Positions 23,799-35,674 of a stretch of DNA of 64,000 nt are shown piece by piece (within the stretch, counting starts at the first letter, position 1; each line of letters opens with the position of its first letter). Below the pieces are notes generated by a model, which was given only the letters and a program-made list of their open reading frames with translations, did not search any database and was not told where the DNA came from. Source of the DNA: Scalesia atractyloides (lineage: Eukaryota; Streptophyta; Magnoliopsida; Asterales; Asteraceae); NCBI GenBank assembly GCA_947069175.1, contig CAMTDV010000003.1, forward strand, positions 42,933,606 to 42,997,605, written 5' to 3'. A program made the translations under genes and the position numbers.

Positions 23799-24480
23799 GA
23801 TGTGGAGGTTGTCCTCAAATTAAAGATAAGGCCGTTATAAGGGTTCAAGGTTGGTCAATTGTGAATTAAAGCAGGAGGGGCTGGTTGTTTCTAGGGTTGG
23901 GGTTTTGGGGATGAACGCCGATCGTCGGCATTTCAAGTCTTTGAAGGAGAAAATGTTTTCCAGTTGGGGTTTTTTTATTTAATTTGGATATTTTGTGAAA
24001 TTGGGTTTTTTGTTCAAATTAAACATGTAAAATGATTTTAATGTTTACCAACTATTGAGGGACTTTTGTGAGACAAAATGGAAAGTAAGTTGGTTATTAA
24101 TATACAAAAAATGTTGAAGGACTTTTGTGAAGAAAAAAAACAAAGTATGTTGCTTTTTTATAATATTTTCCCATATTTAATTTATGTCACTAATTATTTT
24201 TTTATCTCAGCATTACAAATTAAAACAGAAATAAATTGACCTACACGTGATCAAGTGCTAACCTGAAACTTGGTAATTACGTCAGATTGAAACATCAGCC
24301 GAAAGGCTAGTGACTTTAGAAAGACAAAAATAGTTTGAGTGGCTATATTGAAACATGTGAAAATGTTGATTGCTAAGTTTTCCATTATATCTATAACAAA
24401 TAATTCTTTTTTTATGTTATGGGTTTGAAGTTTGGAATTGTTTAGACCGCGTTGTAGTTTATCTAAATGTGCTATGCATG
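23799..24480. other. Intergenic, nothing recognized
   Basis: This stretch is AT-rich and has no supported gene. Two similar phrases (GGACTTTTGTGA with neighbours) at 24059 and 24119 are a short diverged duplication. Confidence 0.5.
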
Positions 24481-25140
24481 AAAGAGTAGCTATTCATCTA
24501 CAGCCCATACGAGCCTGTGCGGGTCGTATCCTTCCAAAACGCCCAATTAGTCTTCATCTCAATAACCTACTCAAGGTATGATCACATCTGCAATCCTAAT
24601 TCAGTCATTCTCATCATCCTCTGACTGTTTTAATTTATTTTGTGTTTTGACATTTTGTTATAACTGCCCTGGATTATGTGATTTACTGCTGGTTTATACT
24701 TTAGTGATTTCATCGACTGATTGTGTGATTATATAGATGATTCTTCTATGTATAATTCATTAACCAAGATAGCACAAGTAAATATTTGTGTCATTTTTTT
24801 CTCGTTGAAAGTAGATTTGTTGATAACCACTTTAACATGACTATTTCAGATGGGGTTACATTTTCAAAAACAGTTGAAACCGTAGTTAGTACTTCGGCCT
24901 AGATTTTTTGTCAAAACCAGCCGAACCGTGAAGTGCACATTCTTAGTATCAAGTCCATGGGCTGTTTCAATCTGTTTTCAAGAAAACTGTATATGTTAAG
25001 TTAAGCACTCTGGCAGCTTCTAAATATTTCTGCATGGTTTATTGATCATGGCTTCATTATATACCAATTGTTCCGGTAGATTGTTGATAAAAACCTGATA
25101 TCACATATGATATTCACGAACATATGACTCAAACGTAACA
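24481..25140 (+). promoter_or_regulatory. Putative 5' leader exon and intron of the SRR1-like gene
   Basis: A GC-richer stretch at about 24495-24576 ends CTCAAG followed by GTATGATC, a plausible splice donor. A T-rich stretch and the acceptor-like AACGTAACAG (25131-25140) follow, just upstream of the first ATG at 25161. Only the first array copy has this full upstream region; later copies restart at the equivalent of 25051. This is inference from splice-like signals. Confidence 0.35.
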
Positions 25141-25160
25141 GTGATTTGGCGGTCTTCTTG

Positions 25161-25945
25161 ATGACGACAATGGCTGCTTCTGCAGAAACCTTGATATCTG
25201 AGCAGCATAAAGTGGTAGAAGATGACTGGACAAACGTTTTGCCATGTCGCAAGAATCAGAAACGAAAACTTCCTAAACTAAATTCTGCAAAACAACAGCA
25301 AGAACAAAATAGTGGACTCCTGCTGATGTTGAAACAACCGCATAAGGAGAACTACAGTTAATGCAGAAGATGCAAATCTACATCCAAAAGCTGGAGAAAT
25401 CTCGATTTTTTGGTGTTTTTCTTGGTCAAATCTGTTCTTCTGACCATTTTTATAAGATTACTGGAACAGAACACAGATTAAACATGGTCATATATGGTAT
25501 TGGTAGCATAGAGTCGTTTGACTCGCATCGTTTACAGCTTAGCCTCGCGATTGTCATGAAAAGAAAGCTTGATTGGATTGGAGATATAGAAGTCTTTCAC
25601 CCGATAATTTCATTGACTGAGTCAAAGGTCTAAGAGGAGCTCGGATGTCGTGTTCTTTCGGTTAACGAGCAAGGCATGAGAAAAGTTGTGAACCCGATTC
25701 TGTTTTTCATGCCACATTGTGAAGCCGAGCTATATGACAATCTTCTAAAGACCAACTGAAGACATGATAGTTTGAACAAAATCATATTATTTGGCAACAG
25801 CTTTGAGAAATATGAACATCAATCTATGCTCCAGGATTCAACCTTGTACGACTTGAGGAAGCATTTGCTTGCCATGCCATACATCAATTTAGAAGCTGCC
25901 AGAGTGCTTAACTTAACATATACAGTTTTCTTGAAAACAGATTGA
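25161..25945 (+). pseudogene. SRR1-like pseudogene, unit 1
   Basis: The protein fragments match the SRR1 family (SENSITIVITY TO RED LIGHT REDUCED 1, a plant protein tied to phytochrome B signalling and the clock). The N-terminus starts MTTMAASAETL with DDWTNVLPCRKNQKRK. The core then reads MVIYGIGSIESFDSHRLQLS, DWIGDIEVFHPIIS, CRVLSVNEQG, FFMPHCEAELYDNLL and ILFGNSFEKYE. The frame is broken by a 1 bp shift near 25310, a TAA near 25346, a TAA at 25631-25633 and a TGA near 25758 where the family has Trp. The last residues are replaced by a junction sequence that adds about 21 foreign residues before a stop at 25943-25945. Confidence 0.85.
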
Positions 25946-26070
25946 ATCCTGGAGCAAATGCTTCATTATATACCAATTGTTCCGGTAGATTGTTGATAAA
26001 AACCTGATATCACATATGATATTCACGAACATATGACTCAAACGTAACAGATTATTTGGCGGTCTTCTTG

Positions 26071-26855
26071 ATGACGACAATGGCTGCTTCTGCAGAAACC
26101 TTGATATCTGAGCAGCATAAAGTGGTAGAAGATGACTGGACAAACGTTTTGCCATGTCGCAAGAATCAGAAACGAAAACTTCCTAAACTAAATTCTGCAA
26201 AACAACAGCAAGAACAAAATAGTGGACTCCTGCTGATGTTGAAACAACCGCATAAGGAGAACTACAGTTAATGCAGAAGATGCAAATCTACATCCAAAAG
26301 CTGGAGAAATCTCGATTTTTTGGTGTTTTTCTTGGTCAAATCTGTTCTTCTGACCATTTTTATAAGATTACTGGAACAGAACACAGATTAAACATGGTCA
26401 TATATGGTATTGGTAGCATAGAGTCGTTTGACTCGCATCGTTTACAGCTTAGCCTCGCGATTGTCATGAAAAGAAAGCTTGATTGGATTGGAGATATAGA
26501 AGTCTTTCACCCGATAATTTCATTGACTGAGTCAAAGGTCTAAGAGGAGCTCGGATGTCGTGTTCTTTCGGTTAACGAGCAAGGCATGAGAAAAGTTGTG
26601 AACCCGATTCTGTTTTTCATGCCACATTGTGAAGCCGAGCTATATGACAATCTTCTAAAGACCAACTGAAGACATGATAGTTTGAACAAAATCATATTAT
26701 TTGGCAACAGCTTTGAGAAATATGAACATCAATCTATGCTCCAGGATTCAACCTTGTACGACTTGAGGAAGCATTTGCTTGCCATGCCATACATCAATTT
26801 AGAAGCTGCCAGAGTGCTTAACTTAACATATACAGTTTTCTTGAAAACAGATTGA
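26071..26855 (+). pseudogene. SRR1-like pseudogene, unit 2
   Basis: Same structure and the same four lesions as unit 1, with the variant CAGATTATTTGG before the start. The chimeric end stops at 26853-26855. Confidence 0.85.
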
Positions 26856-26979
26856 ATCCTAGAGCAAATGCTTCATTATATACCAATTGTTCCGGTAGAT
26901 TGTTGATAAAAACCTGATATCACATATGATATTCACGAACATATGACTCAAACGTAACAGTGATTTGGCGGTCTTCTTG

Positions 26980-27764
26980 ATGACGACAATGGCTGCTTCT
27001 GCAGAAACCTTGATATCTGAGCAGCATAAAGTGGTAGAAGATGACTGGACAAACGTTTTGCCATGTCGCAAGAATCAGAAACGAAAACTTCCTAAACTAA
27101 ATTCTGCAAAACAACAGCAAGAACAAAATAGTGGACTCCTGCTGATGTTGAAACAACCGCATAAGGAGAACTACAGTTAATGCAGAAGATGCAAATCTAC
27201 ATCCAAAAGCTGGAGAAATCTCGATTTTTTGGTGTTTTTCTTGGTCAAATCTGTTCTTCTGACCATTTTTATAAGATTACTGGAACAGAACACAGATTAA
27301 ACATGGTCATATATGGTATTGGTAGCATAGAGTCGTTTGACTCGCATCGTTTACAGCTTAGCCTCGCGATTGTCATGAAAAGAAAGCTTGATTGGATTGG
27401 AGATATAGAAGTCTTTCACCCGATAATTTCATTGACTGAGTCAAAGGTCTAAGAGGAGCTCGGATGTCGTGTTCTTTCGGTTAACGAGCAAGGCATGAGA
27501 AAAGTTGTGAACCCGATTCTGTTTTTCATGCCACATTGTGAAGCCGAGCTATATGACAATCTTCTAAAGACCAACTGAAGACATGATAGTTTGAACAAAA
27601 TCATATTATTTGGCAACAGCTTTGAGAAATATGAACATCAATCTATGCTCCAGGATTCAACCTTGTACGACTTGAGGAAGCATTTGCTTGCCATGCCATA
27701 CATCAATTTAGAAGCTGCCAGAGTGCTTAACTTAACATATACAGTTTTCTTGAAAACAGATTGA
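26980..27764 (+). pseudogene. SRR1-like pseudogene, unit 3
   Basis: Same lesions as unit 1. The junction just before it (end of unit 2, near 26861) reads CCTAGAGC instead of CCTGGAGC. Confidence 0.85.
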
Positions 27765-27888
27765 ATCCTGGAGCAAATGCTTCATTATATACCAATTGTT
27801 CCGGTAGATTGTTGATAAAAACCTGATATCACATATGATATTCACGAACATATGACTCAAACGTAACAGTGATTTGGCGGTCTTCTTG

Positions 27889-28673
27889 ATGACGACAATG
27901 GCTGCTTCTGCAGAAACCTTGATATCTGAGCAGCATAAAGTGGTAGAAGATGACTGGACAAATGTTTTGCCATGTCGCAAGAATCAGAAACGAAAACTTC
28001 CTAAACTAAATTCTGCAAAACAACAGCAAGAACAAAATAGTGGACTCCTGCTGATGTTGAAACAACCGCATAAGGAGAACTACAGTTAATGCAGAAGATG
28101 CAAATCTACATCCAAAAGCTGGAGAAATCTCGATTTTTTGGTGTTTTTCTTGGTCAAATCTGTTCTTCTGACCATTTTTATAAGATTACTGGAACAGAAC
28201 ACAGATTAAACATGGTCATATATGGTATTGGTAGCATAGAGTCGTTTGACTCGCATCGTTTACAGCTTAGCCTCGCGATTGTCATGAAAAGAAAGCTTGA
28301 TTGGATTGGAGATATAGAAGTCTTTCACCCGATAATTTCATTGACTGAGTCAAAGGTCTAAGAGGAGCTCGGATGTCGTGTTCTTTCGGTTAACGAGCAA
28401 GGCATGAGAAAAGTTGTGAACCCGATTCTGTTTTTCATGCCACATTGTGAAGCCGAGCTATATGACAATCTTCTAAAGACCAACTGAAGACATGATAGTT
28501 TGAACAAAATCATATTATTTGGCAACAGCTTTGAGAAATATGAACATCAATCTATGCTCCAGGATTCAACCTTGTACGACTTGAGGAAGCATTTGCTTGC
28601 CATGCCATACATCAATTTAGAAGCTGCCAGAGTGCTTAACTTAACATATACAGTTTTCTTGAAAACAGATTGA
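27889..28673 (+). pseudogene. SRR1-like pseudogene, unit 4
   Basis: Same lesions as unit 1. It carries one private change, AATGTTTTGCC for AACGTTTTGCC near 27962. Confidence 0.85.
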
Positions 28674-28798
28674 ATCCTGGAGCAAATGCTTCATTATATA
28701 CCAATTGTTCCGGTAGATTGTTGATAAAAACCTGATATCACATATGATATTCACGAACATATGACTCAAACGTAACAGATTATCTGGCGGTCTTCTTG

Positions 28799-29584
28799 AT
28801 GACGACAATGGCTGCTTCTGCAGAAACCTTGATATCTGAGCAGCATAAAGTGGTAGAAGATGACTGGACAAACGTTTTGCCATGTCGCAAGAATCAGAAA
28901 CGAAAACTTCCTAAACTAAATTCTGCAAAACAACAGCAAGAACAAAATAGTGGACTCCTGCTGATGTTGAAACAACCGCATAAGGAGAACTACAGTTAAT
29001 GCAGAAGATGCAAATCTACATCCAAAAGCTGGAGAAATCTCGATTTTTTTGGTGTTTTTCTTGGTCAAATCTGTTCTTCTGACCATTTTTATAAGATTAC
29101 TGGAACAGAACACAGATTAAACATGGTCATATATGGTATTGGTAGCATAGAGTCGTTTGACTCGCATCGTTTACAGCTTAGCCTCGCGATTGTCATGAAA
29201 AGAAAGCTTGATTGGATTGGAGATATAGAAGTCTTTCACCCGATAATTTCATTGACTGAGTCAAAGGTCTAAGAGGAGCTCGGATGTCGTGTTCTTTCGG
29301 TTAACGAGCAAGGCATGAGAAAAGTTGTGAACCCGATTCTGTTTTTCATGCCACATTGTGAAGCCGAGCTATATGACAATCTTCTAAAGACCAACTGAAG
29401 ACATGATAGTTTGAACAAAATCATATTATTTGGCAACAGCTTTGAGAAATATGAACATCAATCTATGCTCCAGGATTCAACCTTGTACGACTTGAGGAAG
29501 CATTTGCTTGCCATGCCATACATCAATTTAGAAGCTGCCAGAGTGCTTAACTTAACATATACAGTTTTCTTGAAAACAGATTGA
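28799..29584 (+). pseudogene. SRR1-like pseudogene, unit 5
   Basis: Same lesions, plus one extra T in the T run at about 29043-29050 that adds a further frameshift to the second fragment. The chimeric end stops at 29582-29584. Confidence 0.85.
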
Positions 29585-29709
29585 ATCCTGGAGCAAATGC
29601 TTCATTATATACCAATTGTTCCGGTAGATTGTTGATAAAAACCTGATATCACATATGATATTCACGAACATATGACTCAAACGTAACAGATTATCTGGCG
29701 GTCTTCTTG

Positions 29710-30554
29710 ATGACGACAATGGCTGCTTCTGCAGAAACCTTGATATCTGAGCAGCATAAAGTGGTAGAAGATGACTGGACAAACGTTTTGCCATGTCGCA
29801 AGAATCAGAAACGAAAACTTCCTAAATTAAATTCTGCAAAACAACAGCAAGAACAAAATAGTGGACTCCTGCTGATGTTGAAACAACCGCATAAGGAGAA
29901 CTACAGTTAATGCAGAAGATGCAAATCTACATCCAAAAGCTGGAGAAATCTCGATTTTTTGGTGTTTTTCTTGGTCAAATCTGTTCTTCTGACCATTTTT
30001 ATAAGATTACTGGAACAGAACACAGATTAAACATGGTCATATATGGTATTGGTAGCATAGAGTCGTTTGACTCGCATCGTTTACAGCTTAGCCTCGCGAT
30101 TGTCATGAAAAGAAAGCTTGATTGGATTGGAGATATAGAAGTCTTTCACCCGATAATTTCATTGACTGAGTCAAAGGTCTAAGAGGAGCTCGGATGTCGT
30201 GTTCTTTCGGTTAACGAGCAAGGCATGAGAAAAGTTGTGAACCCGATTCTGTTTTTCATGCCACATTGTGAAGCCGAGCTATATGACAATCTTCTAAAGA
30301 CCAACTGAAGACATGATAGTTTGAACAAAATCATATTATTTGGCAACAGCTTTGAGAAATATGAACATCAATCTATGCTCCAGGATTCAACCTTGTACGA
30401 CTTGAGGAAGCATTTGCTTGCCATACGACCATTCACCAGTGAGTTTGAAATTGCTACTGTCTCGGATGATTATTTTCGAGCCTTCCAAGGTTCAAGTTGG
30501 GATTTTTTAGTGTTAACCCGAATACAAACTTGCAACTATTATGCTAAAACTTAG
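29710..30554 (+). pseudogene. SRR1-like pseudogene, unit 6 with the natural 3' end
   Basis: This unit has the same frameshift and three stops as the others, but after KHLLA it continues with the family-like C-terminus IRPFTSEFEIATVSDDYF and FQGSSWDFL, and stops at 30552-30554. It therefore shows what the single ancestral copy looked like at its 3' end. One private change is AAATTAAATTC for AAACTAAATTC near 29826. Confidence 0.85.
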
Positions 30555-30718
30555 TATCTTGTATTAGACCTGGTGATTGGAGATTGAATGTTGTCAGGCT
30601 GAGATATCTCTAAACTTGATTTGGTTTTCTGAATTTGTCATGGGAACTTGGTTTAGGGATTTGCTCTGGCGCAAGGTGCGCACATCAAGTACGCTAGGCC
30701 AGGGCCGGTCCTGAGACC
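30555..30718. other. Short spacer after the SRR1-like array
   Basis: Probable 3' flank of the ancestral gene. The sequence CAGGGCCGGTCCTG at 30700-30713 resembles a class II transposon end and recurs as CAGGGCCGGCTCTG at 33295. Confidence 0.35.
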
Positions 30719-31025
30719 ACTCGGTGTGGGGGGCCGTCCAGGCCCGGCTTGGACCGGCGACGCCCCCAAACACCGCCCCGGGTGGTTAGTCGTCGTCTTA
30801 GGCGTCGGCTTGAAGACGTTGGAGACGGGCCGGCTTCTTTCAAAATTATAGCCGTTTGAACGGCTAGTTGAATAAAAATAAATAAATTAATAATTTTTCC
30901 TGTAAATACCCCAATACCATCCCACTTTTCTACACACTTTATTCACCTCAGTTTCTCAAATTTATAAAATCATTCCCATCTTTTTATAATCCTCCAACCT
31001 TTTATAAAATCATTCAACTTTCGCC

Positions 31026-32323
31026 ATGGATCAATACAACCCGACCAACCCGAACCCGAACCCAAACCCAAACCAAAACATTTTCTCCGTACCCGGCTAC
31101 TATCCTAGTATGGAACCGAGTTGGTCATCCTCACAATTTTCGTACAACGCTTTTGAAGGTTTTCAACAAAGCCCCAACACGTTTTCGCAAATGAGCCAAG
31201 TGCAACAAATGCAGTCGGTGCAACAAATGATGATGCGAAACCCTTTTAATTCGCAATTTCCATCCCAACGACAATATTCCCCAACACGGGAGTCTCCCCA
31301 ACCACAACCCGAAGAGGACGACGTTCAAGAATTTATGCCCGAGACCCAACCGCAATCGTCTAAACGAAAAAAAGGGAAGCAACCTATGGTTGAGAAAGAT
31401 CAACCATCGAAAGGGAAGGCGAAGGACGAAGATGGAGGAGGTGGCGTTAGCCTAGGCATGGGTTAGCACTTCCAAAAGCCCCATTATCGGTATATAACTT
31501 TTGCTACATTTTAAAAATATACCAAAAATTTATATATAATACTTTTTTTTAATATAACTTTTGCTACAATTTAAAATAATAGGTAACAACCAAACCGGCG
31601 AGGGGTTTTGGAAAGAAATTTTGTCGAAGTTTCTTGCAATAATAGAACAAGGTCATTATCGTGACATCGATTCCATCTCTTCCAAGTGGAGAAAGATGCA
31701 TCCGGTAGTTAACCGGTTTTCGGCGATTTATAATAACTTGTATACTGGTCGCCATAGTGGGATGAGTGATGAAGACGTTTTTGAAGAGGCGATGCGTAGA
31801 TACGAAGATACGCATCGGACCGTTTTCCCCCACATACGTGCTTGGGAAATTTTGCGAACCAGTAACAAGTGGGCGCCGGTTCCAAATGAGGTTGCAACGG
31901 CCAAACGAACAAAAACCTCGGAGACCGATAGTTATAGTGCAGGGGGCTCAGACGCACGATGTCAAATAAATATAAATGTCGACCCCGAATTTGACGATGA
32001 AGAGTTTTTGGTTCGAGAGGAGGAACGTCCCCCGGGCAGGGACAAATTAAAAAGGGCGGCAGCTGCAAAAAAAACAAGCCACAACGGGGGTCGGTTCCAA
32101 AATGGACGAGCTTATGGCTCAGTTCAAAGCGTTCACCGAGGTCACGGCCCAAAAGGTGAAGGTGAAGGAACGTGAGGTCGAAGAATGGGTTCGGTTGAAG
32201 CATGAGAAAAACGAGTATAAAGAGTAGGAGATCATGACAGCCGACATAAACTCATATCCGGAAGAAGATCAACCGATTTTACGAAGAATGAAAGAAAAAA
32301 TCGCAAAAAAGTGGAGTTCATAG
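31026..32323 (+). pseudogene. Myb/SANT-like ORF1 gene, broken
   Basis: The N-terminus starts MDQYNPTNPNPNPNPN, is rich in Gln, Pro and Ser, and ends in a basic segment KRKKGKQPMVEKDQ. The DNA-binding Myb/SANT-like part is split over two exons: exon 1 ends AWVSTSKSPIIG at 31489, an intron runs 31490-31582 (GTATATAAC to AATAATAG), and exon 2 starts NNQTGEGFWKEIL. A WRKMHPVVNRFSAIY segment and an acidic region with ERPPGRDKLKRA follow. The C-terminus MDELMAQFKAF then VKEREVEEWVRLKHEKNEY is found in another frame (from 32102) and ends near 32321-32323. Lesions: a 1 bp shift near 31425-31437, a TAG at 31453-31455, a frameshift near 32085 and a TAG near 32227. Such proteins bind transposon ends; this one is not expected to work. 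Confidence 0.7.
31490..31582 (+). other. Intron inside the ORF1 pseudogene
   Basis: A 93 bp AT-rich intron with GT and AG ends. Joining ATTATCG to GTAACAACC restores the conserved phrase PIIGNNQTGEGFW, which supports it directly. Confidence 0.75.
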
Positions 32324-32600
32324 GATTTTTTTAGGTTATGTTTTTTATTTTTTTCGGTTATTTTTTTATTTTTAACGTTTTTTTAGGTTATGTAATGTGT
32401 GATTTTTAATACTAATGATTTTATTTTATATAAGTAAATGTTAAAAACTAGTTTAATTAAGAAAAATAAATTAACTAGGTGGGGTCGGGTCGTCACCCAT
32501 TTCCTTGCTTCCATCCCTGGAGGGGCGTCCTCTAAGGACTCTGACGTGTACACTGACGTGGCGGGTCGTCCTCTAGAGAGGTCCGTCACCCACACCGAGT

Positions 32601-33290
32601 AGCCTGAGAACATGCCCCTTTTGTGCCCTGTTAAAGCCCGGAAAAACATGCCCGTTTTGTCATAGCCGAGTAAAATTTTTTTGTTATTCCAAGCATGTTC
32701 CGAGCACGTGAGGCAATATGGTCTTTTACTTCCACCATTTACATCAATCAAAAATTAAATTAAAACTCCATTTTATTGCTTGTTTCTATATCTTCTCAAT
32801 CTGTTTACATATCCAAATCAATTTTGACAGAAGAGACGGAAACCCATTTAATAATGAAGCTCCAATGTCAAGTAATCTTCCATACCCACTTGGCCGAGTT
32901 TGCAGTTGACAATGAAGCTCCATCTAAACGATTGTTACCATCTAAACCATCTGTGACGCTATTAACTGAACCGAAAACCATCATGTTTTTGTCGATTGGG
33001 ACCTTAAGGTCTCTTTTCCGTTGACGCTGATGTCATCTGATCCAGATGGCCAGATCTAGTTGAAACCAGCTATCGTCGTCAAAGATCCGGTCACCAGGAA
33101 ACATCATTGCCGCCACTACTTTGTTGGACCAGGAAAACGTCTCACTCGACATGAACCTCCACTGATATTGGTTCACAACCGTTGGATTTAAGCACCACCA
33201 CTGATAGATATGAACATCTTCGATACACCATCTACTCCATCGATGTGCCCCTGATAAAACGTGCCTTGGCCGGTGGTCCTCCCCGCTCAC
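32601..33290. other. Intergenic, no gene supported
   Basis: Short open frames (32718-32909, 32776-33024, 33033-33290 reverse) overlap each other and show no family motif. I see nothing else here. Confidence 0.5.
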
Positions 33291-33294
33291 CCCA

Positions 33295-33513
33295 GGGCCG
33301 GCTCTGCGTGAGGGGCACGTTTATGTACAACCATATTATCTTTATTTACACTGGAAGCTGCATATCTCTCATTTGTTTTGCATATCCTTTTTATAATTTA
33401 TTCATCCATTAGGTTGTTTTTACATGTAAACCTCCTATGGACCCTAATTTTGACCTGGAGTTACATGAGGCGCACCTTTTTACCCATATGTGTTTTCCTC
33501 CGCCCCCAGGCAC
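33295..33513. mobile_element. Possible short hAT-like MITE or transposon end
   Basis: CAGGGCCGGCTCTGCG at 33295 looks like a hAT-type terminus, and GCCCCCAGGC near 33501-33511 could be the opposite end. A matching 8 bp duplication is not seen. Weak call. Confidence 0.25.
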
Positions 33514-35097
33514 CCTTTAAAACCCGATATGGGAATTAATTAAGAAGTTTTACAGATCCAAATATGGATGGCTTTGTTGTTTGTTTGTTTTATTTCTTTT
33601 TTCTCAACCCTGAAACTTCTGACTTTGATATCATGATTAGGTTGCACCGGTTAACTCCAGTCTTCCATTCTTTTGTTCTGTGCGCCCCAACTCATAATCA
33701 CATCACCATTTCTTCCCACAAACAGTAATGTAATAAGGTAGTAATATGCTCTAAGCCATAGTACTATATGTGGAAGTGAATTTTTCTACAAAAGGTATCT
33801 CTAGACTATAATTGGAAGATGTATATTAACATGAATCAAGTTTCAATGTGTTCAGAATAAATCTGGATTAGCTTAGCCATATATGAACCCTTACTTATAG
33901 CGCGCCCGACGTATGTCTTGGAAGTTCCTCTCCAAATAAACATCTTTACTATGTATCCACATTTAGCTTAGTTTTAACAATCACATGTGTGGATTGGACT
34001 CTCTACGCTCGCACCTTCATTGCTTCGTTTGGCCTAAGATGGCAATGTCACATGGCGGTATTAGATTGTCATTAAGCACCCACTCACCTTATTTTTACTG
34101 ATGTGAGTAAATATATCTAGCTTTTAGAAGGTGGATGATGTCTATAAAAAGGAGGTCCTTCGTCTTTGAAAGGTATTCTTCAAAAACCGTGTGTTTTGAT
34201 ATGTATATCTTCTTGTTCATCAATGGCTAAATTGAGCATCGAAGTGGCTTATGGGGACTTCACCTTGCATTTGTCTGTTTGAAGATTAGAGAGATAATTA
34301 TCAACTTTGAATTACTTTACATTACTTTCAAGTTTCGAGAGCACTCATTGGGGCATAAATATATGGCAACATGTGTGGCTTAAGAACAAATCGCCATGAT
34401 CTCTCTTTTAATTTTCATTTTCTTTCGCATTTCATCCTTTCTCGGTCATTCTCAATCTATTTCCTTATCCTCAATCATGTCTATGAAAAAGAACCCTACT
34501 TTTGAGTTTAATAGAGATTTCCTTATTGTAAATTAAGGACATGTAGATGAGTCCATCACCCTCATTTTCCTAGAAACTAGGTTTAGACTATTGTCCCGTA
34601 CGTCAAAACCAAACCTCATGTAAATTGACAATGTATGTGTTACAATAAAATGGCGAGAGAAATGTGGATGTCATTTGTGGTAAACTTAATGAATGTCATG
34701 TTGTTGGATGTCAATATAATTTCATTTTTGTGATGGATATTCTTTATCAAAGCGACCCGGGTGATGATTCAGAAAAAAAATATTATATATGAATTAAACT
34801 TGATAATTGGAAATGAAATACAAATGAGTTATAAGTAGGTAAAAATATGAAGGTTGAATTGAGGATTTACTATTTACTTGAAATACACAAGAATTATGTC
34901 ATGATCTTGGTGTGGTGTGATGTTATGAACCCGCCTAACCATCCAACCCAACTAACTAGCCCAATTCATGGCCCAACAGAAACTAAATGGAATTGGGCCT
35001 TAGTGAAAGAAACGTGTGCGATATAAAAGAGGCGAGAATCAGAGAAAGGGAAATAACGAATATGGTGAATGTGTGTGGCTTCCTCTCTCATCCATCT
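33514..35097. other. Intergenic with a promoter-like end
   Basis: No gene is supported. At about 35020-35097 there is GATATAAAAGAGG, a purine-rich leader and ATGGTGAATGTGTGTGGC, which looks like the start of a plant gene; it is cut off 37 bp after that ATG by LTR sequence at 35098. Confidence 0.35.
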
Positions 35098-35204
35098 TGT
35101 AACACCCTGTAAAATAGTGTTCAATAATATAGCAACATGTGTTATATTTTATTTTAAGTCTATTAAAGACTAACATGGACTAAAATCTTCAACATGCTCA
35201 AACT

Positions 35205-35510
35205 AAGTCTCTGAGTGAAATTCTGATGTCAACATGCATAAAAACATAGCCTCTGAGTGACCATTGATGTCAACATGCTTAAAACATAGCTTCTGAGTGA
35301 CCACTAGTGTCAACATGCTAAGACTTGGCCTCTGAGTGACATCGGAGTCAACATGCTTATAATGAGCCTCTGAGTGATCCTGTACGAAGTCCTAACTCTC
35401 ACATGTCCCATTTGTTGGACGAGAGAGTTCAATTCAGTAAATATGAAAAAGTTGGCAATGGAGGGGTTAAAAGTGTCAACATGTTAATTTATACCTCTGA
35501 GTGACTTTTT
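35205..35510 (+). repeat. CTCTGAGTGA / GTCAACATG repeats in LTR G
   Basis: Five to six diverged units of about 55 bp each contain CTCTGAGTGAC and GTCAACATGCT. The same repeat is present reversed in both LTRs of element B. Confidence 0.75.
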
Positions 35511-35674
35511 AACGAACCGAGAGCTCGACAATGTCTAGGCATACTCCCAGGTATGCCAAATATTGGTTACGGGTAAATATGCTAAAAAAGTGTTTTAGAA
35601 GGTTTTAGTGGGTTTTATAAGTTAAGGGGCTAAAAGTGTCAAACTTTGAAACTGGCCATGGGGCGCTCGCGGGG

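Larger units (their letters stand above)
25051..30554 (+). repeat. Six-copy tandem array of an SRR1-like pseudogene
   Basis: Six direct units start at 25051, 25960, 26870, 27779, 28688 and 29599, with spacing of 909, 910, 909, 909 and 911 bp. They are nearly identical; visible differences are a few single bases, for example CAGTGATTTGG in units 1, 3 and 4 versus CAGATTATYTGG in units 2, 5 and 6. Units 1-5 end in a shared chimeric junction; unit 6 keeps the natural gene end. The high identity and even spacing indicate recent expansion by unequal crossing over or replication slippage after the first duplication. Confidence 0.95.
30719..32600 (+). mobile_element. Harbinger-like non-autonomous element with ORF1
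   Basis: GC-rich ends carry an inverted repeat: ACTCGGTGTGGG at 30719-30730 and its complement CCCACACCGAGT at 32589-32600, with partial pairing beyond (GGCCGTCC / GGACGG-type). Between them lies one gene of the Myb/SANT-like ORF1 type found in PIF/Harbinger transposons, and no transposase ORF2. A 3 bp target duplication could not be fixed, so the exact ends are uncertain. It could also be a decayed gene beside unrelated inverted repeats. Confidence 0.5.

Noticed and set aside
25046..29794. Reverse-strand frames in the tandem array (MRHGKTFVQSS and MAKRLSSHLLP types)
   Set aside because: They mirror the SRR1-like coding sequence and repeat only because the unit repeats.
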